From assembly GCF_003576645.1 (NCBI RefSeq), contig NC_044919.1, positions 18,252,083-18,316,082 of the forward strand: DNA of 64,000 bases. Reading direction: 5' to 3'. The notes beneath the pieces are model-generated. The model was not told where the DNA came from. It ran no database searches and saw nothing but the letters and a program-made list of their open reading frames with translations. Source of the DNA: Ipomoea triloba. Lineage: Eukaryota > Streptophyta > Magnoliopsida > Solanales > Convolvulaceae. This document shows positions 12,403-27,689 of this stretch, in pieces; position 1 is the stretch's first letter; each line of letters begins with the position of its first letter. The position numbers were made by a program, and so were the translations under genes.

Positions 12403-12646
12403 CTACCCCGTCCCATTTTGGTTGCCTAGTTCGTTTAACGAGGCTTAACTGAAGTTATTTTTTATCTAATTTTTTATAATATTAAATTTAGTATTGATAT
12501 ATTTAGAAACTATATTAAAAGTGCTATTAAACACAAAAATTTAAATTTAAAAATAAAAAAAAAATTACTAAAGAAAATAAACAATAAAAAAGAGTTGGTT
12601 TGACTAATGAATAGTAAATAGGACAGGTAAAATGGGACAGATGGAG
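12403..12646. mobile_element. Stowaway-like MITE (Tc1/mariner)
   Basis: The left end CTACCCCGTCCCATTTTGG and the reverse complement of the right end CTCCATCTGTCCCATTTTAC match the classic Stowaway terminus. The element is 244 bp, AT-rich inside, non-coding, and bordered by TA dinucleotides (12401-12402 and 12647-12648), the Tc1/mariner target duplication. Confidence 0.9.
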
Positions 12647-12648
12647 TA

Positions 12649-14622
12649 TATTCTAACAATGATTATTTCAAGTAGTTCCATTCAATAAAAATACACTCAA
12701 TTGCAATGAAGTATAAATAATAAGAGAAATCATAGCAATTTATGCTTATGAATACAGGAGTAAAAACAAAAAGGCATTTACAAGCTACTCAACTTGACAA
12801 CTCTGCACAAAGTATATATACATAAATAAATCTCATATAAAACTATCTCACATGTAATCATTTTTAACTAAAATATAATATTTTTAATGAGTCCAAAAAA
12901 TCATATTTAACTAAAAAGTATTACACGTCTCCCATTACATCCTCTAACACAATATTTAATTTATAATTAGCATAACCTTTTCATGATTGTGGTTATGTTT
13001 CTATAATCATAATTTGGGGCAGGGGCTGGGGTTTATTCTTCTTTCATGTCATCCAAATGTTTGCATCATTTGAAGATGATCACGTGGCATACATTTTATA
13101 TGCAATTATCTCTTGATAGGCTAATAATGTATACAAGTTCAACTCCAAGATGAAAAATGAATATAGACATTTTGAGTTTAATTTACATACACTCAGATGT
13201 TGCTGGTGATTAAAATAGGTCGAGTTGAGTTGAACTTTAAAAAATTAGGCCTAGGCTTATTACAAAAATTTAAAGTCTGGGCTTCGGCCTGAAACTGTAT
13301 GTAAACTTTTTGTTAGGCAAGTCCAAGGCCGGAGCTGTGCAAGCTGAGCTACAGCACAGATCTCCAAATTTTAGAGGCTCAATATTTAATTTTTACCTAA
13401 CTAGTTAAGAAATTAAAAATAAAAAGTTTACGACTAATATTACAAGATTCTAAATGGAGAAATGGTAAAAATGCAAGTTTATTGTAATTCGTATTTGAGA
13501 TAAGATGTTTGAATCTTGCCTTGTGCACATTTTCTTTCTTTCTTTGAAAGATTAACTTTTAGGTGGGGTCTCATTTATTTACAAGAACGGGACCACAAAA
13601 ATCTAAAATCATCCATGTCTGCAAGTTGATTTTTGTTCTTATGGTGTGAATATATATTAGTACAATTGTCTAATAAGTAATAATTGCAAACATAATAGCA
13701 TTGGAACATAAAATAAAATAAAACAAGCCACGACTTTAACATGCTCATTAACTTGTTTAAGAATAAATTCAATTGTATTATTACTTGTCATCAATCTCAT
13801 AAATAGTTAAAAATTAACACACATAATTAAGTCTTGACACTTCATTAAATATTATAGCAGTAATGATAGTACAAATTGCCTTGAATGTACTTGGGTGTAT
13901 AACAATTTATGTAAAATACAGAGTAGATGAGAGAATTTAGACGAAAGAAATCATTTTATTCATTGCTCTTGAATAATCTAGAGAGAGTAGAGATGATAGC
14001 TTCTTGGGTGTACTAGAGAGAAGAAGAGCGGGAAAAAAAAGTCTCTTTTATAAAGGGCTAAGGTCCTTTATATAGGGCCAAGGGAAGCATTTCCGACTTG
14101 CTGAACGCCATCGTCGTCATCTAAATCTGCTAGAGTAAGCGTCTCCATAGATTGTAGGGCACCATCAGAACCCATGAAGACAGAAAGAACCAGAAGAAAA
14201 CACTCACAAAAAAGTCTGAGGGAAAAAACTCAAGAAAAAGCGAGAGAGCCATTAATAATTTTATATAATATTAATACTCCATATTATGAGTGAAGGGAAT
14301 TATCTCATTCATGTTTATAGTTGAATCAAAATTTATAATGTGATTTTGGAGGTGGAGGGTTAGAGTTTGGTAATTACTCATTATATAGACTTGGGGTTAT
14401 ATTATAAATATAAAAATATATTAGGTTGTGAAATTAAACATGATGAAGTAACAAATTAGTTTTTTTTTATAAAAAAAGTAACAAATTAACAATGCCATAG
14501 TAGTTGTGGAATTTATAATGCAAAATTTACTCTGTATTAAATATATACTTCTTGACTAATTGACTAATGTGATTTTTAGAAACTGCAGATTAATATTATG
14601 TTTAAAATGCTTGTTCACAAAC
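12649..14622. other. Intergenic, possible decayed LTR fragment
   Basis: AT-rich, with no gene recognised. At 13990-14250 the minus strand shows TATAAAGGAC and TTATAAAAGAG words and a purine/pyrimidine-rich leader, which could be the promoter part of an old LTR. I found no partner LTR or target duplication. Confidence 0.3.
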
Positions 14623-14696
14623 GGTTTCGTGGTGTAGTTGGTTATCACGTCAGTCTAACACACTGAAGGTCTCCGGTTCGAGTCCGGGCGAAGCCA
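14623..14696 (+). tRNA. tRNA-Val (anticodon AAC)
   Basis: A 74-nt cloverleaf. The acceptor stem GGTTTCG pairs with CGAAGCC (one G-T wobble), and the discriminator base is A. The anticodon stem TCAGT/ACTGA encloses the loop CTAACAC, with anticodon AAC at 14657-14659. The T-arm is TCCGG-TTCGAGT-CCGGG. The internal promoter boxes GTGGTGTAGTTGG (A box) and GGTTCGAGTCC (B box) are intact. There is no intron and no encoded CCA tail, as usual for a nuclear tRNA gene. A T-rich run for Pol III termination is not obvious in the first bases downstream (TGTTTGTTTTCC contains TTTT). Confidence 0.95.
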
Positions 14697-14847
14697 TGTT
14701 TGTTTTCCTTTGCAATGCAAATTTTCCATGCATTTGCAGAGCAGAAAACGAGATTTCCTCTTATGTAATTGTATGCGTAGTCAGTATTCCTTAACAATGC
14801 TCAATCTGAAACTTTAATCATATATAATTTTTGTTTTTATCAAAATA

Positions 14848-15918
14848 CTAGTTTTACACACGCATTACGTGAATGAGTTAATGCTTAATATTTATATTTA
14901 AATAAATATTTGAAAGATATTAATGCAATATTATATAGGAGAGTTTATACATAGGAAATTGATGAATGCTGAATTTGTTTATTTAAATATGTAACTTAAA
15001 GTATATGAATCCAAAATAATATAGAAAATTCATTATAATTGTCACTAACATAATTGTTTACAACTTTGTAAAATCAATAGTTTAAATACTTAGTCTAAAA
15101 ATGATAGTCTAAATACATATTACTTTTGATTTGGATTTTTCTAAGTATTCTTAATTCTCTTTTGAGTAGTATTGTCATTGTCCTCATCTTCACTATTTGT
15201 CTTCTTCCTTTTTGTTGGCAGTGTGTTATTTACAATTGAGTTACTATTGGTAGTATGGATGACAATGTCAAGCAATGAGATTATGATGTAGGAAGCTATG
15301 GATTTTCCTTTAGTGTTCTGCTTGGGGTTCATTTGGTTCAACCATTATTGTTGAATGAGTTATTGTGGAAAAAGAAATCCATAGTTTAAGAAATAAGATT
15401 AGATAAAGTAGTAAAAATTTGAACATTTTAAATATGTAGTCCAAAGATATATGAGGTAGTTTTCCGTTTCAATTTGTTGTGTTATTTGAATATTCTCATT
15501 GTCGACAAATGCCTCAAGTAGTTAATATGATTGGCTTCAAACTATTTTTTTTAAAATTTTTTTTCACGGTATTAATAAAATACTTGCTAAATAAATATAT
15601 AACATTATTTTGCATTATAATTTTGATATTTAATTACAAGATAGTGTAAAAAGAACATAATGGGCAATGGAATGAATATCAATTGATGAATTTAAATGTA
15701 ATGAATCTTTGGATTAGAAAAAATTAAAGACAATATAACGAATACTTTTTTATTTTTTAAATAAAGGCATTGTAGACACATAATTCTAAATCAAAGAAAT
15801 GCATATGTATCATTTTAATTCAATAAGAGTAAATAGAGTGATCCCGCTTCAATTTGTTGGGTTATTTGAATATTCTCTTTGTCAACCAATCCCCAAGTAG
15901 TTAATATAATTATTTTCA

Positions 15919-15988
<70 letters not shown>

Positions 15989-16553
15989 TATTAATAAATA
16001 CTTGGTAAATAAACATTATTTTGTATTATATATAACTTTGATATTTAATTACACAAGATAGTATAAAAAGAAGATAATGGACAATTTAATGAATATCAAT
16101 TAATGAATTTGAATATAAAGAATCATTGCATTGGAGAAGATAGAGACAATATAACTAATAAAATTATTTCTCTTATTTAATTTAATTTTTTGATAATGAA
16201 TAATTTTTTCAAATAAAGGCATTGTAGATACACAATTCTAAATTAAAGAAATACATATATATCATTTTTTGTTATAGTTACTAATATATTTTTAATTAAT
16301 TTAATAAGAGTAAAATATAGTGAAGAAATTAATTATGCCAAATTTGATTGGGATGTGGTTCGAACCTAAGATGTTTTCTTATTGAAATCAATGAGTAATT
16401 CAGTAATTAAGGATAAATTTGAAAATCTCAAGGAAAAATAAAAATCTAAACAATCTGAACCATCCATTATTTGATTTAATAATTTGACCGTTATTTTTTC
16501 TTCCCATTATATGCCTAACTTTTTTTTTTTGGCTCTTATTAGTATATAGTAGA
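14848..16553 (-). mobile_element. Non-autonomous Helitron, copy A
   Basis: Read on the minus strand it starts TCTACTATATACTAATAAGAG and ends with a small hairpin (CACG-TAATG-CGTG) followed by GTAAAACTAG and a host T. This is the Helitron plan of 5' TC and 3' hairpin plus CTRR. Its ends and interior match copy B (56552-59595). The interior carries an imperfect direct duplication of about 380 bp (from about 15460 and from about 15845) and an (AT)n run at 15922-15987. There is no Rep/helicase frame. The host base before TC is T rather than the usual A, a small deviation. Confidence 0.72.
15922..15987. repeat. (AT)n microsatellite
   Basis: About 33 uninterrupted AT dinucleotides inside Helitron copy A, in the second of its two internal duplicated blocks. 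The first block has a T-rich run at this position instead. Confidence 0.97.
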
Positions 16554-16639
16554 AATAAAAAGAAGTAATTTAAACTAAATTCAAAACACAATTTTATAGT
16601 GATGCATTCCTAAAGATTTCACATAAATATGTATTTCAA

Positions 16640-17131
16640 GGGTTAATAAGCAGAGGTCCCTTGTTTTTTGTGATAATTCCAAACTTAGTTCTAGACTATT
16701 GTTTTTGCAATTTAACATCGCAGACTATCATACTTTGGACACTTTTAGTCCTTCCGACGAAAGTCTATTTCAAGAAAGGGCAATTTGGTCTCTTCACTTA
16801 TCTTTTTATTTTTTTCACATTTTTTCTGATTATTTTTTAAGAAAAAAAATTCAAATTCACATGTACAAATGTACAATACATGTACATCCTCATAAACCTT
16901 CTTAAAAAAAATTAAAACAAAAATGTGAGCAAAAAATCTAGAAAAAAAAAAGGAGATAAGTGAAGATATCAAATTGCCCTTTCCTCAAATAGGCTTTCGC
17001 TAGAAAAGTCACCGAAAAGATTAAAAGTGTTCAAAATATGATAATCTCAAATGTTAAATGACAAAAATAATAATTTGGACTAAATATGAAATTGGCACAC
17101 AAAATAATAGATCTCCGCTAAAAATTAACTC
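16640..17131. mobile_element. Long-TIR (foldback-type) Mutator-like element
   Basis: Two inverted arms of about 210 bp. Left-arm words GGGTTAATAAGCAGAGGTC, TTTAACATCG, GACTATCATACTTTGGACAC and AAAGGGCAATTTGGT recur in order in the reverse complement of the right arm (GAGTTAATTTTTAGCGGAG, TTTAACATTTGAG, ATTATCATATTTTGAACAC, AAAGGGCAATTTGAT). A 10-bp direct repeat TGTATTTCAA flanks it (16630-16639 and 17132-17141). It is non-coding. The arms are more diverged than in the 3128 foldback, so it is older. Confidence 0.8.
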
Positions 17132-17247
17132 TGTATTTCAATTCAACTATGTAAAGTTAGTTTGTCCATAGGTTATTATGCCTCAAGTCATGTAGCTTTG
17201 TAGGAATGTTGGTTGAATACTAATAGTAATTTGTATTCTATATTAGT

Positions 17248-17427
17248 TGGACTTAGACTTAGACTCGATCATTTGATTCGTTTGTGTTGAGTTTTGGACC
17301 TAAAGTTGAACTTAGACTTAGATTCGATCATTTGGTTCGTTTGAATTGAGTTTTGGATCGGATATAAAGTTAGACTTAGACTTGGACTCGATTATTTGGT
17401 TCGTTTGTGTTGAATTTTGGACCTAAA
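17248..17427. repeat. Tandem repeat, three units of about 62 bp
   Basis: GACTTAGACTCGATCATTTG plus GTTCGTTTGTGTTGAGTTTTGG recurs three times, with GACTCGATC-like anchors at 17262, 17321 and 17385. The units are imperfect and no open frame runs through them. The remaining sequence up to 17846 shows nothing recognisable. Confidence 0.75.
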
Positions 17428-17846
17428 GATATTAAGGTTAAGCACTCATTAGTGAATGGTAAGTGGTATAAATAAAATAAATTAAAAAACGATTTTTACA
17501 TGAAAATTCGAAACAAAAAATCAATTATCCTTTTAACCTAAGTTAAAGGGTTTAACTACTTTAATCGTGATGTTACATTCACATGGTTGAACTTCTTAAT
17601 TGGAAGCCACTACTTGAGGCATTTCTTGATGAAAAAGATGGAAGACAAAATAATAGGAAAATAGGGGCTATGGATGGTAAGAGTTGGCAAGAACTAGAGT
17701 AGAACATTAATTACAATAGTGCGGAGTATTTGCCTAGAGATTTCCCTTAATTAGTCTCTTTTCTCTTTTCCTTTTATAGAATTAGACATCAAATGAAGTT
17801 AACCAGATTTAATTTTCCAAATAAGTTGCGATGCCTTGCGTTGAGC

Positions 17847-18235
17847 AGTCGTTATACCATGGACCATGGTCTACAATGCATTGTGGACCATGGATCGTGA
17901 CTGATACTGTAGTTGTGTGGAATTGATACTGTAGTTGTGTTGAAACGGATACTGCAGTTGTGTTGAAAGGAAACTGCAGTTGCGCGGAACAGAGGCCGTG
18001 TCATCCGTCTGGAACTGCAGTTGTGTTGAACTGATACTGTAGTTGTGTTGAACGAATACTGCAGTTTTGTTGAAAAGATATTGCAGTTGTGTTGAACGGA
18101 TGAATGTCCTCTGTTCCACGCAACTGTAGTTTCCTTTCAACACAACTGCAGTATCTTTTCAACACAACTGCAGTATCCGTTCAACACAACTGTAGTATCA
18201 GCCATTGTGGACCATGGTCCACCATATAATTTGCG
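17847..18235. mobile_element. Foldback element made of 22-bp minisatellite units
   Basis: The element opens with CCATGGACCATGGT and closes with TTGTGGACCATGGTCCACC. Between them lie about eight forward units of the type GATACTGCAGTTGTGTTGAAC, then about four in the reverse complement, so the two ends fold together. A GCGGAACAGAGG word on the left has its inverse CCTCTGTTCCACGC on the right. The 10-bp word TGCGTTGAGC flanks both sides (17837-17846 and 18236-18245), consistent with a target duplication. There is no convincing coding frame. Confidence 0.72.
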
Positions 18236-18419
18236 TGCGTTGAGCTAGTTGATTTTTGATGAATTGGGAATAATATAATCCCAACACTTTAGTTTTTACT
18301 CATTCATATAATTAACAATAATTGAAATTTTTAAAAATCCTTAATCACGGTATATTAAAAAATATACGACTATTATTATTACCTAAACTGACTCGAGTAC
18401 TTTACAATTCGGGAGTAAG

Positions 18420-18700
18420 GGTTGATAACAGAATAATTAGATAAGTGCCGAACCTGGTTTGGAGAAGCCAACCCGATTAATGAAGCAGCAATTGTGAAGG
18501 GACCGGACACTTAATGAGGAAAGCGCATAGTTACTATAGGCTAGTTATTGTAGGCTCTGTTATTCTGAGCATAAGAACCGTTATACTCATTAGTATAAAT
18601 ACTAGACCTTGTGACAAGCAGGGGACACATTAAATATTATACTCAAACATAACAATACAATCACTCTACTTGTTTACTTGTTTCCATATATATTTCGATA
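18420..18700 (+). promoter_or_regulatory. Possible LTR or promoter relic
   Basis: A GC-richer island with a TATA-like TATAAATACTAG at 18592-18603, followed by ACCTTGTGACAAGCAGGGG, resembles the U3-R part of an LTR. No TG..CA boundaries, second LTR or target duplication were found, so this is weak. Confidence 0.25.
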
Positions 18701-19396
18701 AACTTTTATTACCGTAACCTTATAATCAATAATTGAAAATATCAATCAAATCAATTACTAATCTTCAACTATTCAGTCATTTGAATTGTTTTAGTCACCA
18801 CTACTTTAGGATTTGAAGCTCTATTTAATGCTTCATCTTATCCCATGGTCCCCGTATAGAAAATGAAAACAGTAAGAAAGATCAGATGTCAGTATCTCCA
18901 ACAATTTGCCCACAAAATTTTAATTTCTTATTTGCTTATATTATATTAGATTCAACATCAACATCAACGTCATTAGCTAGGCATACTTATTTAATTAGCT
19001 GCACCTCTTTTACAACCTAAGGTCATTTATTCGATAAAACCCATGTTGTGAATTGCTAATTTAATCACTTCAAACAAAAGAAAAAGTCCAAACCAACCAA
19101 TGCTGATACTTTATTCAGTTATTTAAAATACTCTTACAAAGAGCCTAATTGTCTCTTCTCAAATAAACTATAGATAAGCAAGCACTAAATCCTTTTGACT
19201 TTTTAGCTATAAAAGCATCAATATGTAATACTTTCACGTCTCTATTTCATGACAAGAACATGCATTCTTGCCATATAGATAGACAGAAAACTCATACATT
19301 AATGATAATATAGTTTTATTTCTATGTACAGTCTAAAATTAGAATGGAGTTAAAAAAAATTCAATAATTTGTTTAAAAATAATACTTTGTATAATT
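18701..19396. other. Intergenic, AT-rich
   Basis: No gene, RNA or clear repeat was recognised. Only short chance frames are present. Confidence 0.4.
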
Positions 19397-19580
19397 GTTG
19401 GGCAGAGTTCGGTAAATGGCCAAGTCCATCAATTGGTGACTAGAATGATTGTTGGGCGTGGATGATAAAAGGTCAAGTCCAACACACTGTCAAACAAAAA
19501 TGTGTGGCGATATAATGCAATAAAATTGCGCCTTCACTACTAGCTATAACTTTTTGTATAGTAATAAGTGCTTGATCCGA
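19397..19580 (+). repeat. Dispersed short repeat, reverse of the GS2 intron 6 copies
   Basis: The reverse complement contains CGGATCAAGCACTTAT, CAAAAAGTTATAGCTAGTAG, GGCGCAATTTTATTGCA, CGCCACACATTTT and GTTGGACTTGACC in order, matching the repeats at 22598-23035 and 11113-11335 but in opposite orientation. It is more decayed than the GS2 copies. Confidence 0.55.
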
Positions 19581-20262
19581 ACACGTTTTCAATAAAAGTA
19601 GAAACTATGCAGATTAGACTGACAGGTAATTGGACAATCCTTATATAAGAGTTTACAATTGTGAACCCTGGTGCATGCGCATGTATCTTATGTTTTGGGT
19701 TTTTGTGTCTTGTGTTATGAAAGTTAGTACTTTAACGAAATTAGTAATTGTGTCTTATATTATGGATTTATGTGTCTGAAATTTTGTGCCTATAAACACA
19801 AATTAGGTACCTAAATCAGATTTGAAAAATAAGTAAATATATAATATGTGTATATGTCTTGTGTTGTGATTTTTTGTGTCATGTGTTATGAAATTCTGTG
19901 CCTTACGAGTATGAATTCTGTAGCGCGTCATTTTGATTCAGGGTCTATAATACTCTGTGGACCTGGTTTATGATATACATTGTCGTAATTGGAAGGGGAA
20001 TGCTGTAGCATTTTACTATTAAAATTTAGAAATCACTTATCAAAGAAATTTTTAATAGCAAAAATCAAAGTTTGAACGGAATAAATAATCTTTTAATCGA
20101 TTCAATCAAGGCTTTTAGATTGATAATAGTATAATGAGTTGAAGTGCCTGGCGTTGATGATTTAGGCATATAATAAAAGCAAATTTCATCCACTCAAAAC
20201 ACACCCCTATCTACTGTGGAAAAGCCAATGACATTTTGCAGGTCCACCCGATCTTCCTTTTC
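19581..20262. other. GS2 upstream intergenic region
   Basis: This holds degenerate repeats of TGTGTCTTGTGTTATGA-like words at 19690-19920, then the probable GS2 promoter. I could not identify specific light- or nitrogen-response elements with confidence. Confidence 0.35.
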
Positions 20263-20270
20263 TATATAAA
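20263..20270 (+). promoter_or_regulatory. TATA box of the GS2 gene
   Basis: TATATAAA lies about 145 bp before the leader-exon donor at 20415 and 1.2 kb before the ATG. A start of transcription about 25-35 bp downstream would give a leader exon of roughly 110-120 nt, which is then spliced to 21478. Confidence 0.65.
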
Positions 20271-20289
20271 TTTTTCCCTTTGGACAATA

Positions 20290-25374
<5,085 letters not shown>

Positions 25375-25842
25375 AACATCATATTTGAAGTGAATAATGA
25401 AACATTTGCACTATTTTCTTGGATCCCTTTCTGTGACTAAGGAACCTTAAAAGCAGGCACCATGCTTCAGTGCAGAAAAGGGTTCCTAAGCTTGTAACAT
25501 GAATATTTTTTATGGTTTGAACATTATCTCTTGCTGTCAGTGGTTACTGACTGCATCCTTGGAAGTTGGCAATTATTAATGATGCTTTTGGTTTCAAGAT
25601 AAGATGAAATTTTAGTCATTCTAGTGGATGTTGCTTGGAAAGTAAAAATGGCCTGGTCTACAAATTTTCCAGCATCGTCGATTGGTGATTCATATGTAGT
25701 GTAATAATTTTGAAAATAAAAATGGGGGCTTGGAAGAGCATATAAACAAGGGAAAATGTAATTTCCTACTGCAGAGTATGTTTCATAAGAAACTCCCCAC
25801 AGCTGACATTTACAGGGCTATTTACTACAATACCTTCTAAAT
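25375..25842. other. GS2 3' flank
   Basis: This holds the probable 3' UTR and a spacer. AATAAT and GAAAATAAAAATGG words lie near 25700, but no polyadenylation site can be assigned with confidence. Confidence 0.4.
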
Positions 25843-26125
25843 GTTTGACAAGTTGTAGTTTACTGCAATACCTTCTAAATGTACCCATGTTTGACAAGTT
25901 GTAGTTTAGCCGTGGAAGGAACTCATGTTTGGCAAGTTGTAGTTTAGCCGTGGAGGGAACCCATGTTTGGAACTCATGTTTGGCAAGTTGTAGTTTAGCC
26001 GTGGAGGGAACCCATGTTTGACAAGTTGTAGTTTAGCGGTGCAGGGAACCCATGTTTGACAAGTTGTAGTGGAGCGGTGGCGGGAACTCATGTTTGACAA
26101 GTTGTAGTTTAGCCGTGGAGGGAAA
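25843..26125. repeat. 38-bp minisatellite, about seven units
   Basis: The unit CATGTTTGACAAGTTGTAGT, continued by TTAGCCGTGGAGGGAACC, repeats about six times from 25885. Two earlier units carry TTACTGCAATACCTTCTAAA in place of the second half. Variants (TTTGGCAAG, GGAGCGGTGGCGGG) show unit-level divergence. A minus-strand open frame through it is a chance consequence of the 38-bp period. Confidence 0.88.
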
Positions 26126-27689
26126 GTAGGTTGGAAAAGTTGGTGTTGGTCCCAATTCGTGTATGGTCTTCATCTCTATTTATAGAAAACCATGGCCTCC
26201 TCCAATCCTTAGCCTTTTAAGGAAGGTAACCTCCTTCAAAGAGGGAGACCTCCTTTTAGTTTTTTAAGAAAGGTAGGTAACATCCTTCAAATAGCTAGAC
26301 TTCCTTTTAGGGTTTTAGGAGAGCTTTTTAAAATATAAGAAAGGTAGGTAACCTCCTTCAAATAGCTAGACCTCCTTTTAGGGTTTTATAGGAGAGCCTT
26401 TTAAAATATGATGTTAATAGGATTTGAACCATGTTCTTTTACATTATTTTCCTTGCTTCCACCAACTTTGCTACTTAGATTCTTATTACTTCTTTGCTAC
26501 AATTTTCTATTTATTCCTTTGTGATTCAACTGTAGCTAGCTTTTTTTGTAGAGAAGAAACCGTGACCTCCTCTTAGGTTAAATTATGATCAAAGCGGTCC
26601 TTAATATTTGAGAGAAGCGTGACCTCTTCTAGGGTGTTTAGAAGAAGCATGACCTCATCCTAAGCATCTTTAAAAATAGATATGTTATTAAGAGGATTTA
26701 AACCTTGTACCTTTTGCATTAATTTCCTTGCTAATTATTTTCTTCCATCTAAGCCACTTGAATTCTTGTTATTTCTTTTGTTCCAATATTTCCGTATACT
26801 CTTTCTCATTGCTGTGATCTTGAGAGTAAGCCATAGCCTTCAAAAGTGTGACTTCTAGAACTAGAATTGGCGTGACTTTTACTTCTCTTCTAAAATTGTG
26901 ACTTCTTCTAAAATTGTGGTCTCTTCTAAAAGTGTGGCTTTTTTTTTTTTTTTTCAAAAAAATAAAATAAAAAAATTAGCTTGATTTTCTCCTTAGCAAA
27001 AATGACATGTTTTCTTCCTTTAAATCAACATAGCCGTGAGTCCTATGACTTTCTGCCATAAATCAAAATGTAGTCTTCCATAATTTATATCTTATTTCCA
27101 TGATTAAATTCTTCAAAAAATAATTTTTTTAAAAAAATTAATTTGAGATCATAGGCTTTAAATTAATTTTCTTCTTGGCTCTTTTTCACGTATCATCTTC
27201 TTATTTTCCTTAGAAATTTTCCTGGACTTGTTTGAGAAGACTCATACAAAATAAAATAAATAGAGGACTAAATTTTTATCCTAAAAATACATTTTTGGCT
27301 TATCAAAATCTAATTATAATTTATTTCTAACAATTTCCCATTTTTTTTTATGCCAAAACCTATTCTCAGTCATTTGGCTTAGTCATTTTTAAAGAGAATT
27401 TTTCTTGGCTATTTATTTTATTTTGGCTATCCTCTGAGTTTAACATCAATATATGACCTTGAAGAATTTTTTTTAGATAGAGATTTCCTAAATGCATATC
27501 TGAGAGAAAAGATAATTTCTTCCCCTTTTTATTATAAAAGATTCTCAAGCATGGAATTGGTACGTTCTAGATCTAAAAAAAATTCTTAAAAAAACATAAT
27601 AGACTCAATAATCAGATATGATAAGAACTTATTCAAAACATCAACACGATCACATGAAATATTTCAAAAAAGTAGTTTCAAAGTCAAAT
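26126..27689. repeat. AT-rich spacer with imperfect duplications
   Basis: Words such as AAGAAAGGTAGGTAACCTCC and AGCTAGACCTCCTTTTAGGG occur two or three times between 26210 and 26410. ATGTTAATAGGATTTGAACC (26409) and ATGTTATTAAGAGGATTTAA (26682) also form a pair about 270 bp apart. No gene was recognised. From 26940 onward it is T/A-rich and featureless. Confidence 0.5.

Noticed and set aside
14440..14622. Possible second RNA gene next to the tRNA-Val
   Set aside because: No second cloverleaf or snoRNA box pair could be found; the region is AT-rich only.
15879..16061. Short frames rich in Tyr-Ile repeats here and at 30552-31981 and 60925-61460
   Set aside because: They are translations of AT microsatellites.
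17871..18143. Minus-strand frame of 90 codons with repeated QLQYxFNxT peptides
   Set aside because: It arises from the 22-bp minisatellite, whose period is not a multiple of three, so peptide repetition is accidental.
25906..26100. Minus-strand frame with a repeated NYNLPNMSSxHGFPPRL pattern
   Set aside because: The peptide repeat is produced by the 38-bp minisatellite and there are no coding or expression signals.
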